Shown here one piece after another: positions 25,108 to 34,311 of a stretch of DNA of 64,000 nt (positions within the stretch are counted from its first letter, which is position 1; each line of letters opens with the position of its first letter). The notes under the pieces are model-generated. The model saw nothing but the letters and a program-made list of their open reading frames with translations, ran no database searches and was not told where the DNA came from. The position numbers were made by a program, and so were the translations under genes. The stretch spans positions 2,976,001 to 3,040,000 of the forward strand of contig NZ_LR884459.1 of NCBI RefSeq assembly GCF_904848165.1, in the 5' to 3' direction. Source of the stretch: Psychrobacter arenosus. GTDB taxonomy: Bacteria > Pseudomonadota > Gammaproteobacteria > Pseudomonadales > Moraxellaceae.

Positions 25108-25866
25108 ATGTCTAAGATATCTTCAATTACTCGTGTATTAGAGATTATAGAAACAGTCTCTTATTCTTCTAAACCAGTTACACCGCTTGAGTTATCTAAA
25201 AAGCTGAATATTCCTAAGCCAACAGTACACCGTTTGATTCAAAATTTGAGTGAGGAAGGATTTATAACGGTTAATGATAGTGGGGGGGTAGTTCCAGGCA
25301 GTCGGGTACGAAATTTAAGTATTGAACTATGGCAGCAGCGTCGATATTTTAATGAGCGCCAAGTTATCTTGCAGCGATTAGTTACTGATATTAAAGAAAC
25401 TTGTGGTATTGCTGCTCCTTATAATTTAAATATGGTTTATACAAATCATGCGCAGACAATGTTGCCATTACAAGTCTATATACCGGTTGGAGAAAAGTCT
25501 CCATTATGGTGCACAGCCACAGGAAAGTTATACCTTAGTCAATTGAGTATACACGCTCGCCATAAAGTTCTAGAAAAATTAACATTACATAGATTTACCA
25601 GAAACACCATCTATAATATGGAAGTGTTAAATGCTGAATTGGATCAAATTGCTAAAACAGGTATTGGGGTAGATAATGAAGAGTTTATTTCGGAGATGGT
25701 TGCCATAGCAGTTCCAATATTAGACAGTAACTCTAAATACCTAGCTTCATTATATATGCATGCGCCTACAACTCGTATATCTTTAGTTGAGCTCTTGACA
25801 TACGTGCCTCGATTAAAAATCGCAGCCCAAGAAATTCAAACTTTAATAGATGAATCGCAAGATTAA
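25108..25866 (+). CDS. IclR family transcriptional regulator
   Basis: A 252-aa protein. The N-terminal winged HTH (VLEIIETVSYSSKPVTPLEL, then KLNIPKPTVHRLIQNLSEEG) is followed by the IclR effector domain (SPLWCTATGKLYLSQ, then GIGVDNEEFISEMVAIAVPI). The length is usual for the family. It is convergent with mmsB and next to the hydroxyacid/semialdehyde catabolic genes, so it is the obvious candidate regulator of that cluster; its effector is unknown. A perfect 13-bp hairpin separates it from mmsB. Confidence 0.9.
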   Translation: MSKISSITRVLEIIETVSYSSKPVTPLELSKKLNIPKPTVHRLIQNLSEEGFITVNDSGGVVPGSRVRNLSIELWQQRRYFNERQVILQRLVTDIKETCGIAAPYNLNMVYTNHAQTMLPLQVYIPVGEKSPLWCTATGKLYLSQLSIHARHKVLEKLTLHRFTRNTIYNMEVLNAELDQIAKTGIGVDNEEFISEMVAIAVPILDSNSKYLASLYMHAPTTRISLVELLTYVPRLKIAAQEIQTLIDESQD

Positions 25867-25879
25867 AAGTATATGTAAT

Positions 25880-25914
25880 AAATCTTCTATTATTAAAGAT
25901 AATAGAAGATTTTA
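25880..25914. terminator. Bidirectional terminator between iclR-type gene and mmsB
   Basis: Perfect 13-bp stem AATCTTCTATTAT/ATAATAGAAGATT with loop TAAAG, followed by TTT. It sits between convergent genes. Confidence 0.75.
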
Positions 25915-25969
25915 ATAGAAAATATGTGAATAGCTGTCTATATAGGCAAAGTCCACTATTAGAGAATAT

Positions 25970-26899
25970 TTATGAAGATAGTACTGAGTTATCATAACGA
26001 ATCATAAGGCTAGAGAAGTCCTTTTCGCCATAATTGGTACTGTGCTCTTGATATAGTTCTGCCGCTTTAGCACCCATAGGTGTCTCTACATCAGTTGCTT
26101 GACTAGTTTGCATAGCAAGATTGAGGTCTTTTAACATAAGATTAGTCATAAAGCCTCCCTTATAATGATTACTAGAAGGTGTGCTTTCCATTACTTGAGG
26201 ATAAGGGTTATAAACTTCTAGTGTCCAGTTACGACCAGAGCTTTGCAGCATAATATCTGATAAAACCTTAGGATCTAGACCGTTTTTTACACCCAGATTG
26301 ATGGCTTCTGTCGTCCCTGCCATAAGTATTCCAAGCAGCATGTTGTTGCATATTTTCGCTACTTGTCCAGCACCATGAGCGCCTGCATGAAAGATGTTTT
26401 TACCCATAGTATTTAGTATAGGTTTTGCTTTAACAAATACTTCAGCATCTCCACCTACTATAAACGTCAATGTACCAGCAATTGCAGCACCTGTGCCACC
26501 TGAGACAGGGGCATCTAAAAAATTAATATTAAGCTCAGTTGCGGCTTTAGCTACTATACGAGCGTCTTCTGCTGCAATTGTGCTGCTATCAATAACTAAT
26601 GTACCCTCAGCTAATTCTGATAATAGACCTTTTGAGTTGCCATCACCTAAATAGACGGAATGCACATGCTTACCAGCAGGTAGCATACTTATGACAACTT
26701 GTGCGCGAGCCACAGCTTCACTCGGGCTTTGAGCAACAGTAGCCCCAGCTTGTTGTAATCGATTGGTAGCCTCTACAGACAGATCATATACGCAAAGCTT
26801 ATAACCTGCCTTTATTAGGTTCTCTGCCATTGGTGCACCCATATTACCTAATCCAATGAAGGCAATATTAGGCTTATCCGTATTTTTTTCTGTATTCAT
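25970..26899 (-). CDS. mmsB: 3-hydroxyisobutyrate dehydrogenase family protein
   Basis: The ATG at 26899 (MNTEKNTDKPNIAFIGLGNM) has AAGGA 8 nt upstream and gives 309 aa; an upstream TTG is unlikely. An N-terminal NAD(P)-binding GLGNMGAPMAENL motif is followed by FLDAPVSGGTGAAIAGTLTF (substrate-binding signature). The catalytic Lys motif GAGQVAKICNNMLLG is followed by GGFMTNLMLKDLNLAM. It would oxidise 3-hydroxyisobutyrate to methylmalonate semialdehyde. It is the last gene of the run GntP permease, mmsA, mmsB, though gaps of 120-160 bp separate the genes. Confidence 0.88.
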   Translation of the reverse strand: MNTEKNTDKPNIAFIGLGNMGAPMAENLIKAGYKLCVYDLSVEATNRLQQAGATVAQSPSEAVARAQVVISMLPAGKHVHSVYLGDGNSKGLLSELAEGTLVIDSSTIAAEDARIVAKAATELNINFLDAPVSGGTGAAIAGTLTFIVGGDAEVFVKAKPILNTMGKNIFHAGAHGAGQVAKICNNMLLGILMAGTTEAINLGVKNGLDPKVLSDIMLQSSGRNWTLEVYNPYPQVMESTPSSNHYKGGFMTNLMLKDLNLAMQTSQATDVETPMGAKAAELYQEHSTNYGEKDFSSLMIRYDNSVLSS

Positions 26900-27002
26900 A
26901 CTGTCGTTCCTTAACAACTATGCTTTTATATTCAATTTTCTAATAAAAGTTAATAAGATGGCATAACTATTGTGTTTGAAGTTATATCTTAGTTATAAGT
27001 AT

Positions 27003-27037
27003 TTTTCAGACAGACTAAGTGACAGTCTGCCTGAAAA
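27003..27037. terminator. Hairpin between mmsA and mmsB
   Basis: Arms TTTTCAG-CAGACT and AGTCTG-CTGAAAA with one internal mismatch, A-rich on one side and T-rich on the other. It is a candidate partial terminator or mRNA-processing hairpin between mmsA and mmsB. Confidence 0.6.
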
Positions 27038-27060
27038 TTTCTTAATTATTAAGATGATAC

Positions 27061-28548
27061 TTACATTGAAATAGTTGTGTTGACCTTACCTTTACTAGCT
27101 TCATCATCAAACCAACGGGCAGTTACTGTTTTAGTTTGAGTATAGAATTGCACAGCTTGTTTTCCGTAAGCTCCTAAATCGCCCAATCTACTGGCACGAG
27201 AACCTCCAAATGATAACATTGGTAAAGGCACAGGAATAGGTAAGTTAATGCCGACTTGACCGACCTCAATATCTTGCTGGAACTTATGAGCGGCTGCGCC
27301 AGATTGAGTAAATATAGCAGTACCATTACCATTTGGATTGGCATTGACTATTTCAATAGCTTCATCTAAAGACTCTGCCTGCATGATGCACATTACTGGA
27401 CCAAAGATTTCTTGTTCGTATATTTGCATGTCTGTAGTGACTTTACTGAAAATAGTTGGACCCACAAAGTTACCTTTCTCAAAGCCTTCAACTTTTATAC
27501 CGCGACCATCAAGTATTAACTCTGCTCCTTCCTCAACACCGGTATCAATTAAACGCTCTACACGTGCTTTAGCAGCTGGAGAAATTAGAGGGCCTAAATC
27601 TAAGTCGTTCTTCCCGGCTGAAACCACAAGCTTTTCAGCTTTAGCTTTAATCTCGTCAATCCATTCAACAGCTTCGCCAACTAGTACTACAACTGACAAT
27701 GCCATACAGCGTTGACCGGCAGCACCAAAAGCAGCACCTGTTAGTTGGTTAAGAGTTTGTTCTTTATTGGCATCAGGTAAAATAATCGCGTGGTTCTTAG
27801 CGCCTATCATACACTGCACTCGTTTGCCTGCTTTGCCTGCTCGTTCATAAACGTGCTGACCAACATGAGTAGAACCAACGAATGAAACAGCTTTAATATC
27901 TGGATGATCACAGATGGCATCAACGGTAGCTTTTCCGCCATGAACCACATTTAAGACACCTTCAGGTACACCAGCCTCAAGAGCAAGTTCTACTAAACGC
28001 ATAGTAACCATCGGATCTTGTTCAGAAGGTTTTAATACAAAAGTATTGCCTGTAGCAATAGCCATTGGGAACATCCACAATGGAATCATTGCGGGGAAGT
28101 TAAACGGAGTAATACCAGCGCATACACCTAGTGGCTGCCAGATGCTATAGGTATCTACACCATTCGCCACATTTTCGACAAAATCGCCCATTTGCAGATT
28201 GCCAATACTAGCAGCATGTTCAACTACTTCTAAACCTCGGAATACATCTCCTCGAGCATCTGCAATTGTTTTGCCTTGCTCAGCGGTTAGAATTTCTGCA
28301 AGTTCATCCATATGTTCACGAATAAGAGCTTGGTATCTTAGGAAAATACGTGCTCGGGCTGTGATAGGTGTGCTACGCCAAGTCTTAAATGCTTTTTTAG
28401 CACAAGCCACAGCCTCGTTAATTTCATCATCAGTTGTTTGAGGGACTTTAGCAATTACTTCTTGAGTAGCAGGGTCATGGATATCAATCCATTCTGAAGT
28501 TGAAGAATCAACGAATTGGCCATTAATGAGTTGTTTAACTTGATGCAT
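27061..28548 (-). CDS. mmsA: CoA-acylating methylmalonate-semialdehyde dehydrogenase
   Basis: A 495-aa aldehyde dehydrogenase of the MMSDH subgroup, converting (methyl)malonate semialdehyde plus CoA to propionyl- or acetyl-CoA with CO2 release. Hallmarks are [35 protein letters not shown], the catalytic Cys in [14 protein letters not shown], and the C-terminal [25 protein letters not shown] precedes the start. It is co-directional with the GntP permease upstream and mmsB downstream, so valine or beta-alanine/3-hydroxypropionate catabolism is likely. A second MMSDH lies at 32144. Confidence 0.92.
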   Translation of the reverse strand: MHQVKQLINGQFVDSSTSEWIDIHDPATQEVIAKVPQTTDDEINEAVACAKKAFKTWRSTPITARARIFLRYQALIREHMDELAEILTAEQGKTIADARGDVFRGLEVVEHAASIGNLQMGDFVENVANGVDTYSIWQPLGVCAGITPFNFPAMIPLWMFPMAIATGNTFVLKPSEQDPMVTMRLVELALEAGVPEGVLNVVHGGKATVDAICDHPDIKAVSFVGSTHVGQHVYERAGKAGKRVQCMIGAKNHAIILPDANKEQTLNQLTGAAFGAAGQRCMALSVVVLVGEAVEWIDEIKAKAEKLVVSAGKNDLDLGPLISPAAKARVERLIDTGVEEGAELILDGRGIKVEGFEKGNFVGPTIFSKVTTDMQIYEQEIFGPVMCIMQAESLDEAIEIVNANPNGNGTAIFTQSGAAAHKFQQDIEVGQVGINLPIPVPLPMLSFGGSRASRLGDLGAYGKQAVQFYTQTKTVTARWFDDEASKGKVNTTISM

Positions 28549-28676
28549 AAGAAATCCTTATCTTTTTCTGTCTGTTTTTGAATTGAAGTCGAGTTTTTTC
28601 TAGATGAATTATCTATAGATTAGTGTTGGTAAGTGACAATTATTCTCTCCTATATATTTGATCTAAATATTTATTT

Positions 28677-30065
28677 TTAAAAGGCACCAAACATGGTTCC
28701 TAATATGATAACTACTATTAGAGCAACTATGGGTATTATCACGGCTGTAGCAAATATGTCTTTATACGATTCTTTATGAGTTAGCCCGCAAATAGCTAGC
28801 ATAGTTATTACTGCTCCATTATGAGGCAGAGAGTCTAAGCCACCAGAAGCTAGCGAAGCAATACGATGCATTAGTTCAGGATCGATATTATATTGTTGTG
28901 CCAGTTGCATATAATTTGCTCCCATAATTTCTAGAGCTATGCCTAAACCACCAGAAGCTGATCCTGTAATACCTGCCAAAACGTTAATCATAATAGCTTC
29001 TGAAATAAGAGGGTTACCTGGTGCAATGGCAACAAGATACTGTTTAATAACAGCAAAACCTGCGAGAGTAGCAATTACAGAGCCATAACCTACCTCAGAT
29101 GCAGTATTAAAAATCGGTAATAAAGATCCCATGGCGCCTTTATTTAAGCTCTCTGTAAGATTACCTATTCTCTTAAAGTTCATCACGATGACGAAAATAC
29201 AAGCTATAAATAAAGATAAAATTATCGCCCAAATACCGATTACAGAGCTTAAAGCTACTCCACCAAATTTTTCATCGGCTAGATAGCTATTGTTCCATAG
29301 TGGAATTACCATTTTGGAAAAAACATAGTTTCCCGCTATAACAATGATGATTGGTGATATTGCAAGCCAGAAATTAGGTAAATCAATGCCAGAATGTGGC
29401 TCTTTCTCATTTAATGTATGGTTGCCATAGCCTTCATTACGATGCTTTGCAATATTAAGCTGGCGTCTCATCCATAGCATGCCACCACCTAACATGATTA
29501 TTGACGCAATAATTCCTAAACCTGGGGCTGCAAATGCATCGGTTTCAAAATAGGGCATAGGTATAACGTTATGAATTGAGGGAGTGCCAGGTAATGCTGT
29601 CATTGTCAAGGTTAAAGCACCGATACAAATTGCGCCTGGGATAAGTCTTTTAGGAATATCCGCCTGTTTGAATAAGGCAGCTGCAATAGGATATATCGCA
29701 AAGGTAACTACAAAGGCTGATACTCCACCATAAGTTAGAATGGCGCACGCTATTACTACTGCTAATAAAGCATGTCTATCACCCAATTTATTAACAATAT
29801 TACGCGCGATACTGTACGCATAACCTGAGTCTTCCATCAACTTTCCGAAAATAGCGCCCAGTATAAATAATGGAAAATATTTGATGGCAAAACCGCCCAT
29901 ACCTTTCATGAATACTTCAGTATAAATACCAAGTGATTGACTCGCCTCACCACTAAGAACTACGGCTAAAATAGCAAGCACAGGCGCTAGGACTAATACG
30001 CTGACACCGCGGTATGCTAAATACATTAGCAAACCTAAAGACAATACAATTGCAAAAATGCCCAT
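28677..30065 (-). CDS. GntP family permease
   Basis: A 462-aa inner-membrane protein with about a dozen hydrophobic segments. Recognisable GntP/Ion-transporter features are an early IFGKLMEDSGYAYSIARNIV, ALPGTPSIHNVIPMPYF, GSASGGLGIALEIMG and GLDSLPHNGAVITML near the C-terminus. Family members carry gluconate, 3-hydroxybutyrate and related hydroxy acids by proton symport. Being the promoter-proximal gene before mmsA and mmsB, it likely imports the hydroxy acid the cluster degrades. The substrate is inferred from context only. Confidence 0.88.
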   Translation of the reverse strand: MGIFAIVLSLGLLMYLAYRGVSVLVLAPVLAILAVVLSGEASQSLGIYTEVFMKGMGGFAIKYFPLFILGAIFGKLMEDSGYAYSIARNIVNKLGDRHALLAVVIACAILTYGGVSAFVVTFAIYPIAAALFKQADIPKRLIPGAICIGALTLTMTALPGTPSIHNVIPMPYFETDAFAAPGLGIIASIIMLGGGMLWMRRQLNIAKHRNEGYGNHTLNEKEPHSGIDLPNFWLAISPIIIVIAGNYVFSKMVIPLWNNSYLADEKFGGVALSSVIGIWAIILSLFIACIFVIVMNFKRIGNLTESLNKGAMGSLLPIFNTASEVGYGSVIATLAGFAVIKQYLVAIAPGNPLISEAIMINVLAGITGSASGGLGIALEIMGANYMQLAQQYNIDPELMHRIASLASGGLDSLPHNGAVITMLAICGLTHKESYKDIFATAVIIPIVALIVVIILGTMFGAF

Positions 30066-30374
30066 AACTTAGTTTCCCTTCCATGGAAAATTTGATAGAT
30101 ATATTTTTTAGAACTTTTGTTTAATAAATTGTCTTCTTAAATAATAATTAAGAGGTGTTGTTATCTGATGTATTGACTATACCTATAAGAGGGGATGTTA
30201 TTTGAGAAAAATTAAGTATCCGAAGTATTTGAGTTTCCTGATACTCAATGTGATTTAAACTGTTCATAATAGCTATTCCGTGCTTGTATTATATGGGCTA
30301 CAACTTAGCTACCATAACCAACCCTCTGAAATAGTATCTGGTCTGGTTACTGACGCTATCCATAGCAAATTATT

Positions 30375-30397
30375 AATGATACGTTTCGTATCGATTT
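30375..30397 (-). promoter_or_regulatory. Operator-like dyad, copy 1
   Basis: A perfect dyad GATACG-TTT-CGTATC (30378-30392). Read on the minus strand, the surrounding 23 bp match copy 2 at 17 positions (AAAnCGATA, five variable bases, CGTATCATT). It lies 310 bp upstream of the GntP gene. Confidence 0.55.
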
Positions 30398-30831
30398 AAG
30401 AATCTAACAAATAGATAAACATACGTCAACCAAAAAATTTAAACTTATTAATTCACTAATTGGATTACATCCTAAGTTTGAGACACATTAAAAGTGCCAA
30501 AGCATGATCATTAGCTCGATAGAGCTAAATATATTTTTCAGATTTTTACTGATAAACAAGGAAGGTTATTGATTCAAGGAATACAGAAAACCTAATGCCA
30601 AAAGATATAAATCACTCGACTTACCGATGATGGGTAATCTGGAACAGAAGTAGAAAAGACAGAAAAATTGTCAAAACTCAAAAGTGAGCTTGTTCCAAAT
30701 AGACTTACGAGATTTTTTTATAATTATAAATTCAAAGCTGAGCTTTATTCAGTACAGCCACTATTAGCTTAAGTAATATAAGTTTTATGACTTACCTTCT
30801 TGTTATTCGTAAAAAAATCTGATATTTTATT

Positions 30832-30854
30832 AAAACGATAAATTTCGTATCATT
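30832..30854 (+). promoter_or_regulatory. Operator-like dyad, copy 2
   Basis: AAAACGATA-n5-CGTATCATT, about 46 bp upstream of the iron alcohol dehydrogenase start and in its likely promoter. The outer 18 bases match copy 1 except at one position; only the central spacer differs. Confidence 0.55.
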
Positions 30855-30900
30855 TTAAAAAAATACCTAATGGATTAGGGTCTTAAAAGGATTAGAAGGG

Positions 30901-32091
30901 ATGTCAAATAAAATTATACTGCCCAGAATAATGGAAGTTGGCCGAGATGCCTGCCAAAAACTACCAGAAATTTTGAAAAGTTTAGGGGTTAGAAAACCAC
31001 TTATCATCACGGATTGTATGATGGTAAAGCTAGGGTATGCTGAAAAGATGCAATCTATCTTGAATCTAGAAGGAATAAAATCTGATATTTTTTCAGATAC
31101 TGTTCCAGAGCCAACTGAGGGTTCTATCAAGGCAGGTGTTAATCAGGTACAAGGCAATGATTACGATGTATTAATCGCCTTAGGTGGCGGTAGTCCGATA
31201 GATAGCGCTAAAGCAATTTCAATTTTAGCTACGTTTGGTGGTTCGATTTACGACTATAAATTTCCTAGACAAGTAGATGAAAATGGTCTGCCAATTATCG
31301 CTGTGCCTACAACTGCGGGAACAGGATCAGAAGTAACTAGATTTACGATTATCACTGACGAAACCAATAATGAGAAGCTGTTGTGTATGGGTATGGGTTT
31401 CATGCCGATAGCTGCAATTGTTGATTATAGCTTCACGATAAGCGTACCTTCTAGGACTACAGCAGATACTGGTATCGATGCCATGACTCATGCCATCGAA
31501 GCTTACGTTAGTCAGAAAAATAATGCTTATAGTGACCAACAAGCACTAGCAGCTTTAAGGTTGATTGGACCAAATATACAACGAGCCTATCATGACGGTA
31601 ATGATGAAAGCGCACGTGAAGCGATGATGTTAGGCTCTACTTTGGCAGGTATCGCTTTTAGCAATTCATCGGTAGCATTAGTACATGGGATGAGTCGACC
31701 AATCGGTGCATTTTTCCATGTACCCCATGGTTTATCAAATGCAATGCTATTACCAGCTATTACAGAATTTAGTATAGCAAGTACTCCCAGACGTTATGCA
31801 GACTGTGCTCGTGCTTTAGGGGTTTCCAGTTATAGCGACACTGATACACAGGCTAATAAAAATTTAATCTCCTATCTAAGAGATTTAAATAAAGAACTTC
31901 TGGTTCCTACATTAGCAGAATTTGGCGTGCAACAAGGTGACTTTGATGCTCTTGTAGATACTATGTGTGAGCAAGCATTTACATCGGGTTCACCTTCTAA
32001 CAATCCTCGGATTCCTTCTCTAGAAGAGATGTTAGACCTCTACAAATCATTATGGGTAAATGAGTCTGCAACGATAACCTCAGCTAACTGA
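30901..32091 (+). CDS. Iron-containing alcohol dehydrogenase
   Basis: A 396-aa group III alcohol dehydrogenase. It has the NAD-binding GGGSPIDSAKAISIL, PTTAGTGSEVTRFTII, and metal-ligand region TGIDAMTHAIEAYVS with the later histidines in LVHGMSRPIGAFFHVPHG. It probably oxidises a short hydroxy acid or diol (for example 3-hydroxypropionate or 4-hydroxybutyrate type) to the semialdehyde. This is inferred from the MMSDH gene 52 bp downstream on the same strand. The start has a purine-rich AGAAGGG before it. It is divergent from the GntP-mmsA-mmsB genes and shares an operator-like dyad with them. Confidence 0.88.
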   Translation: MSNKIILPRIMEVGRDACQKLPEILKSLGVRKPLIITDCMMVKLGYAEKMQSILNLEGIKSDIFSDTVPEPTEGSIKAGVNQVQGNDYDVLIALGGGSPIDSAKAISILATFGGSIYDYKFPRQVDENGLPIIAVPTTAGTGSEVTRFTIITDETNNEKLLCMGMGFMPIAAIVDYSFTISVPSRTTADTGIDAMTHAIEAYVSQKNNAYSDQQALAALRLIGPNIQRAYHDGNDESAREAMMLGSTLAGIAFSNSSVALVHGMSRPIGAFFHVPHGLSNAMLLPAITEFSIASTPRRYADCARALGVSSYSDTDTQANKNLISYLRDLNKELLVPTLAEFGVQQGDFDALVDTMCEQAFTSGSPSNNPRIPSLEEMLDLYKSLWVNESATITSAN

Positions 32092-32143
32092 TAGATTTCA
32101 ACCTTACTCTCTCTATATAAAAATTTTTATAGGTAAAAGTATT

Positions 32144-33634
32144 ATGAATACCGTCGGACATTTTATTAATGGCAAGATGATTGCTGAAGAGAATCAAACT
32201 CAACCTGTTTACAACCCGGCTACTGGAGAGGTTACTAAACAAGTTGCTTTAGCCTCTACCAAGACTATCGACCAGGCTATTGCTGCTGCTAAATCTGCAT
32301 TTCCGAAATGGAGCAAAACACCCCCCATTAAACGTACGAAAATTATGTTTAAATTTAGAGAATTGCTAATTGAAAATGCTGATGAAATTTGTAGATTAAT
32401 TGGTGAAGAGCATGGCAAAATAATTCATGATGCTCGTGGCGAGTTGCAGCGTGGAATTGAAAACGTTGAATATGCTTGTGGCGCACCAGAGTTGCTAAAA
32501 GGTGAGCATAGTCGCAACGTTGGTACGGATATAGATTCTTGGAGTGAGTTCCATCCATTAGGCGTAGTAGCTGGTATAACACCTTTTAACTTCCCTGTAA
32601 TGGTCCCACTCTGGATGTTTCCGATGGCTATAGTCTGTGGAAATACTTTTGTTTTAAAACCTTCCGAGCGTGATCCAAGCGCAATCATGTTTGTTGCGAA
32701 GCTTCTACAAGAAGCAGGGTTGCCTAATGGGGTATTCAATATAGTTAACGGGGACAAAACTTCAGTTGATGCTATCTTACATCACTCAGATATTGAAGCT
32801 GTTAGCTTTGTAGGCTCTACACCTATTGCTGAATATATTTACACTACAGCATCTGCTCAAGGTAAACGTTGTCAAGCTTTAGGTGGCGCAAAAAACCACG
32901 CAATTGTGATGCCAGATGCTGATTTAGATAATGTTGTTACCTCATTATTAGGCGCAGCTTTTGGTTCGTCAGGAGAGCGCTGTATGGCATTATCGGTCGC
33001 TGTAGCAGTAGGTGATGATACTGCAGATAAGATAATAGCTTCACTAAAACCGGCTATAGAAAAGCTTAGAATTGGCATTCATTCAGATGAGGATAATGAT
33101 TTTGGACCAGTCATTACTGGAGCCCATAAATCGAAAATTCTGGGACATATACAAAGTGCTTTAGACCAAGGAGCGGAATTAGTAATTGATGGCTCTAAAG
33201 CTGCACCCGCTGGATATGAAGAGGGATTCTTTGTTGGCCCCACATTGATTGACCGCGTAACTAAAAAAATGGACAGTTATAAAGCAGAAATTTTCGGACC
33301 AGTCTTGCAAGTTATCCGTGTTCAAACAATGGAGGAGGCTGTTCAACTGATCAATGAACATGAATATGGTAATGGAACATGTATCTATACTAGGGATGGT
33401 GAAGCAGCTCGTTATTTTATCGATAATATTCAAGTAGGCATGGTTGGAGTAAATATTCCATTGCCTGTACCGATAGCTTCACAAAGTTTTGGTGGTTGGA
33501 AGCGGTCACTATTTGGCGATTTGTCAATATATGGTCCGGATGGTGTGAGATTCTTTACACGACGTAAAACGATCACTCAACGGTGGCCTAGTGCAAAATT
33601 AAGAGAAGAAAAGCAGTTTTCTATGCCTACTTAG
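32144..33634 (+). CDS. Second CoA-acylating (methyl)malonate-semialdehyde dehydrogenase
   Basis: A 496-aa paralogue of the MMSDH at 27061. It keeps [20 protein letters not shown], the catalytic Cys in GSSGERCMALSVAVAVG, and QALGGAKNHAIVMPDAD. It differs at the C-terminus: QSFGGWKRSLFGDLSIYGPD replaces the usual LGDLG...QFYTQ type ending. Encoded directly behind an iron alcohol dehydrogenase, it probably takes the aldehyde made by that enzyme. The two paralogues are clearly diverged, which argues for different aldehydes rather than recent duplication. Confidence 0.88.
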   Translation: MNTVGHFINGKMIAEENQTQPVYNPATGEVTKQVALASTKTIDQAIAAAKSAFPKWSKTPPIKRTKIMFKFRELLIENADEICRLIGEEHGKIIHDARGELQRGIENVEYACGAPELLKGEHSRNVGTDIDSWSEFHPLGVVAGITPFNFPVMVPLWMFPMAIVCGNTFVLKPSERDPSAIMFVAKLLQEAGLPNGVFNIVNGDKTSVDAILHHSDIEAVSFVGSTPIAEYIYTTASAQGKRCQALGGAKNHAIVMPDADLDNVVTSLLGAAFGSSGERCMALSVAVAVGDDTADKIIASLKPAIEKLRIGIHSDEDNDFGPVITGAHKSKILGHIQSALDQGAELVIDGSKAAPAGYEEGFFVGPTLIDRVTKKMDSYKAEIFGPVLQVIRVQTMEEAVQLINEHEYGNGTCIYTRDGEAARYFIDNIQVGMVGVNIPLPVPIASQSFGGWKRSLFGDLSIYGPDGVRFFTRRKTITQRWPSAKLREEKQFSMPT

Positions 33635-34311
33635 CGAGTTTTTTGTGTCTATCGTATAAGACATAAATTATACCTTTAATTGAATTAATTAGGTGGGTGT
33701 CTATAAATACTTAGAGCAGTGCAAAGCTCGTACTTTTCTAGCTATCTGATAAAGATAGGATAAGGGTAAAAACTCTGTCAATTAAAAGAGCTCAGCTGCA
33801 GACTAAATATTAATTTTGCCCAATTTAAATTGAAAATAAATTCGTAATATCTGAACCAACCCCGATTATCTGATTGGGGTTTTTATTGCTTGACTATTGC
33901 AGTTTAATTTCATTATAGTCATTAGTGTAAGCCTATGTTTCTTAAAAGTTAATTAAAGCTTAGTTACGAGGCTTTGCTCGCTATAAAGTCGATGTCTAAC
34001 GGATGGATATCCTCACTAGGAGTTTAGTACTGTTAAGGCTAGTAATGGAACTCTTCAACGGAAGGGTTTTACGCGTAATAGTTTGGGGAGCCACTGACTA
34101 CAGGTAGGGGTTATCACAAGCTAAAAAAACCTATCTCTAACAAGAGCGTCAATCAAGAGGTATGGCTATGGCAAGATAGTATTAATGATTAAAACTATGC
34201 TGCCAAAATTATGTTTCTTTTATTTATATTACAGATTTATGTTTCGCAGATTTATGTTTCTTAGATAAAGGTAAAAAAGGAATTTATACTTTTAATTCAA
34301 GGAGAGATAAG
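33635..34311. other. Non-coding region with one terminator
   Basis: About 680 bp. A terminator lies at 33858-33884. The rest has no ORF or recognised repeat; the last part supplies the promoter and GGAGAG ribosome site of the lipoprotein gene. Confidence 0.5.
33858..33884 (+). terminator. Rho-independent terminator
   Basis: AACCCC/GGGGTT stem with additional A-T pairing inside and a following T-run, 225 bp after the second MMSDH gene. Confidence 0.7.

Larger units (their letters stand above)
30066..30900. other. Long divergent intergenic region with operator-like dyads
   Basis: About 835 bp between the GntP permease and the iron alcohol dehydrogenase. It contains two related dyads (30375-30397 and 30832-30854, listed separately). 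A 44-codon frame at about 30633-30770 lacks a start and resembles nothing known to me. No other gene is visible. Confidence 0.6.

Noticed and set aside
30633-30770. Plus-strand start-less frame ending SVQPLLA before the iron alcohol dehydrogenase
   Set aside because: No start codon or ribosome site; I cannot tie it to any family.
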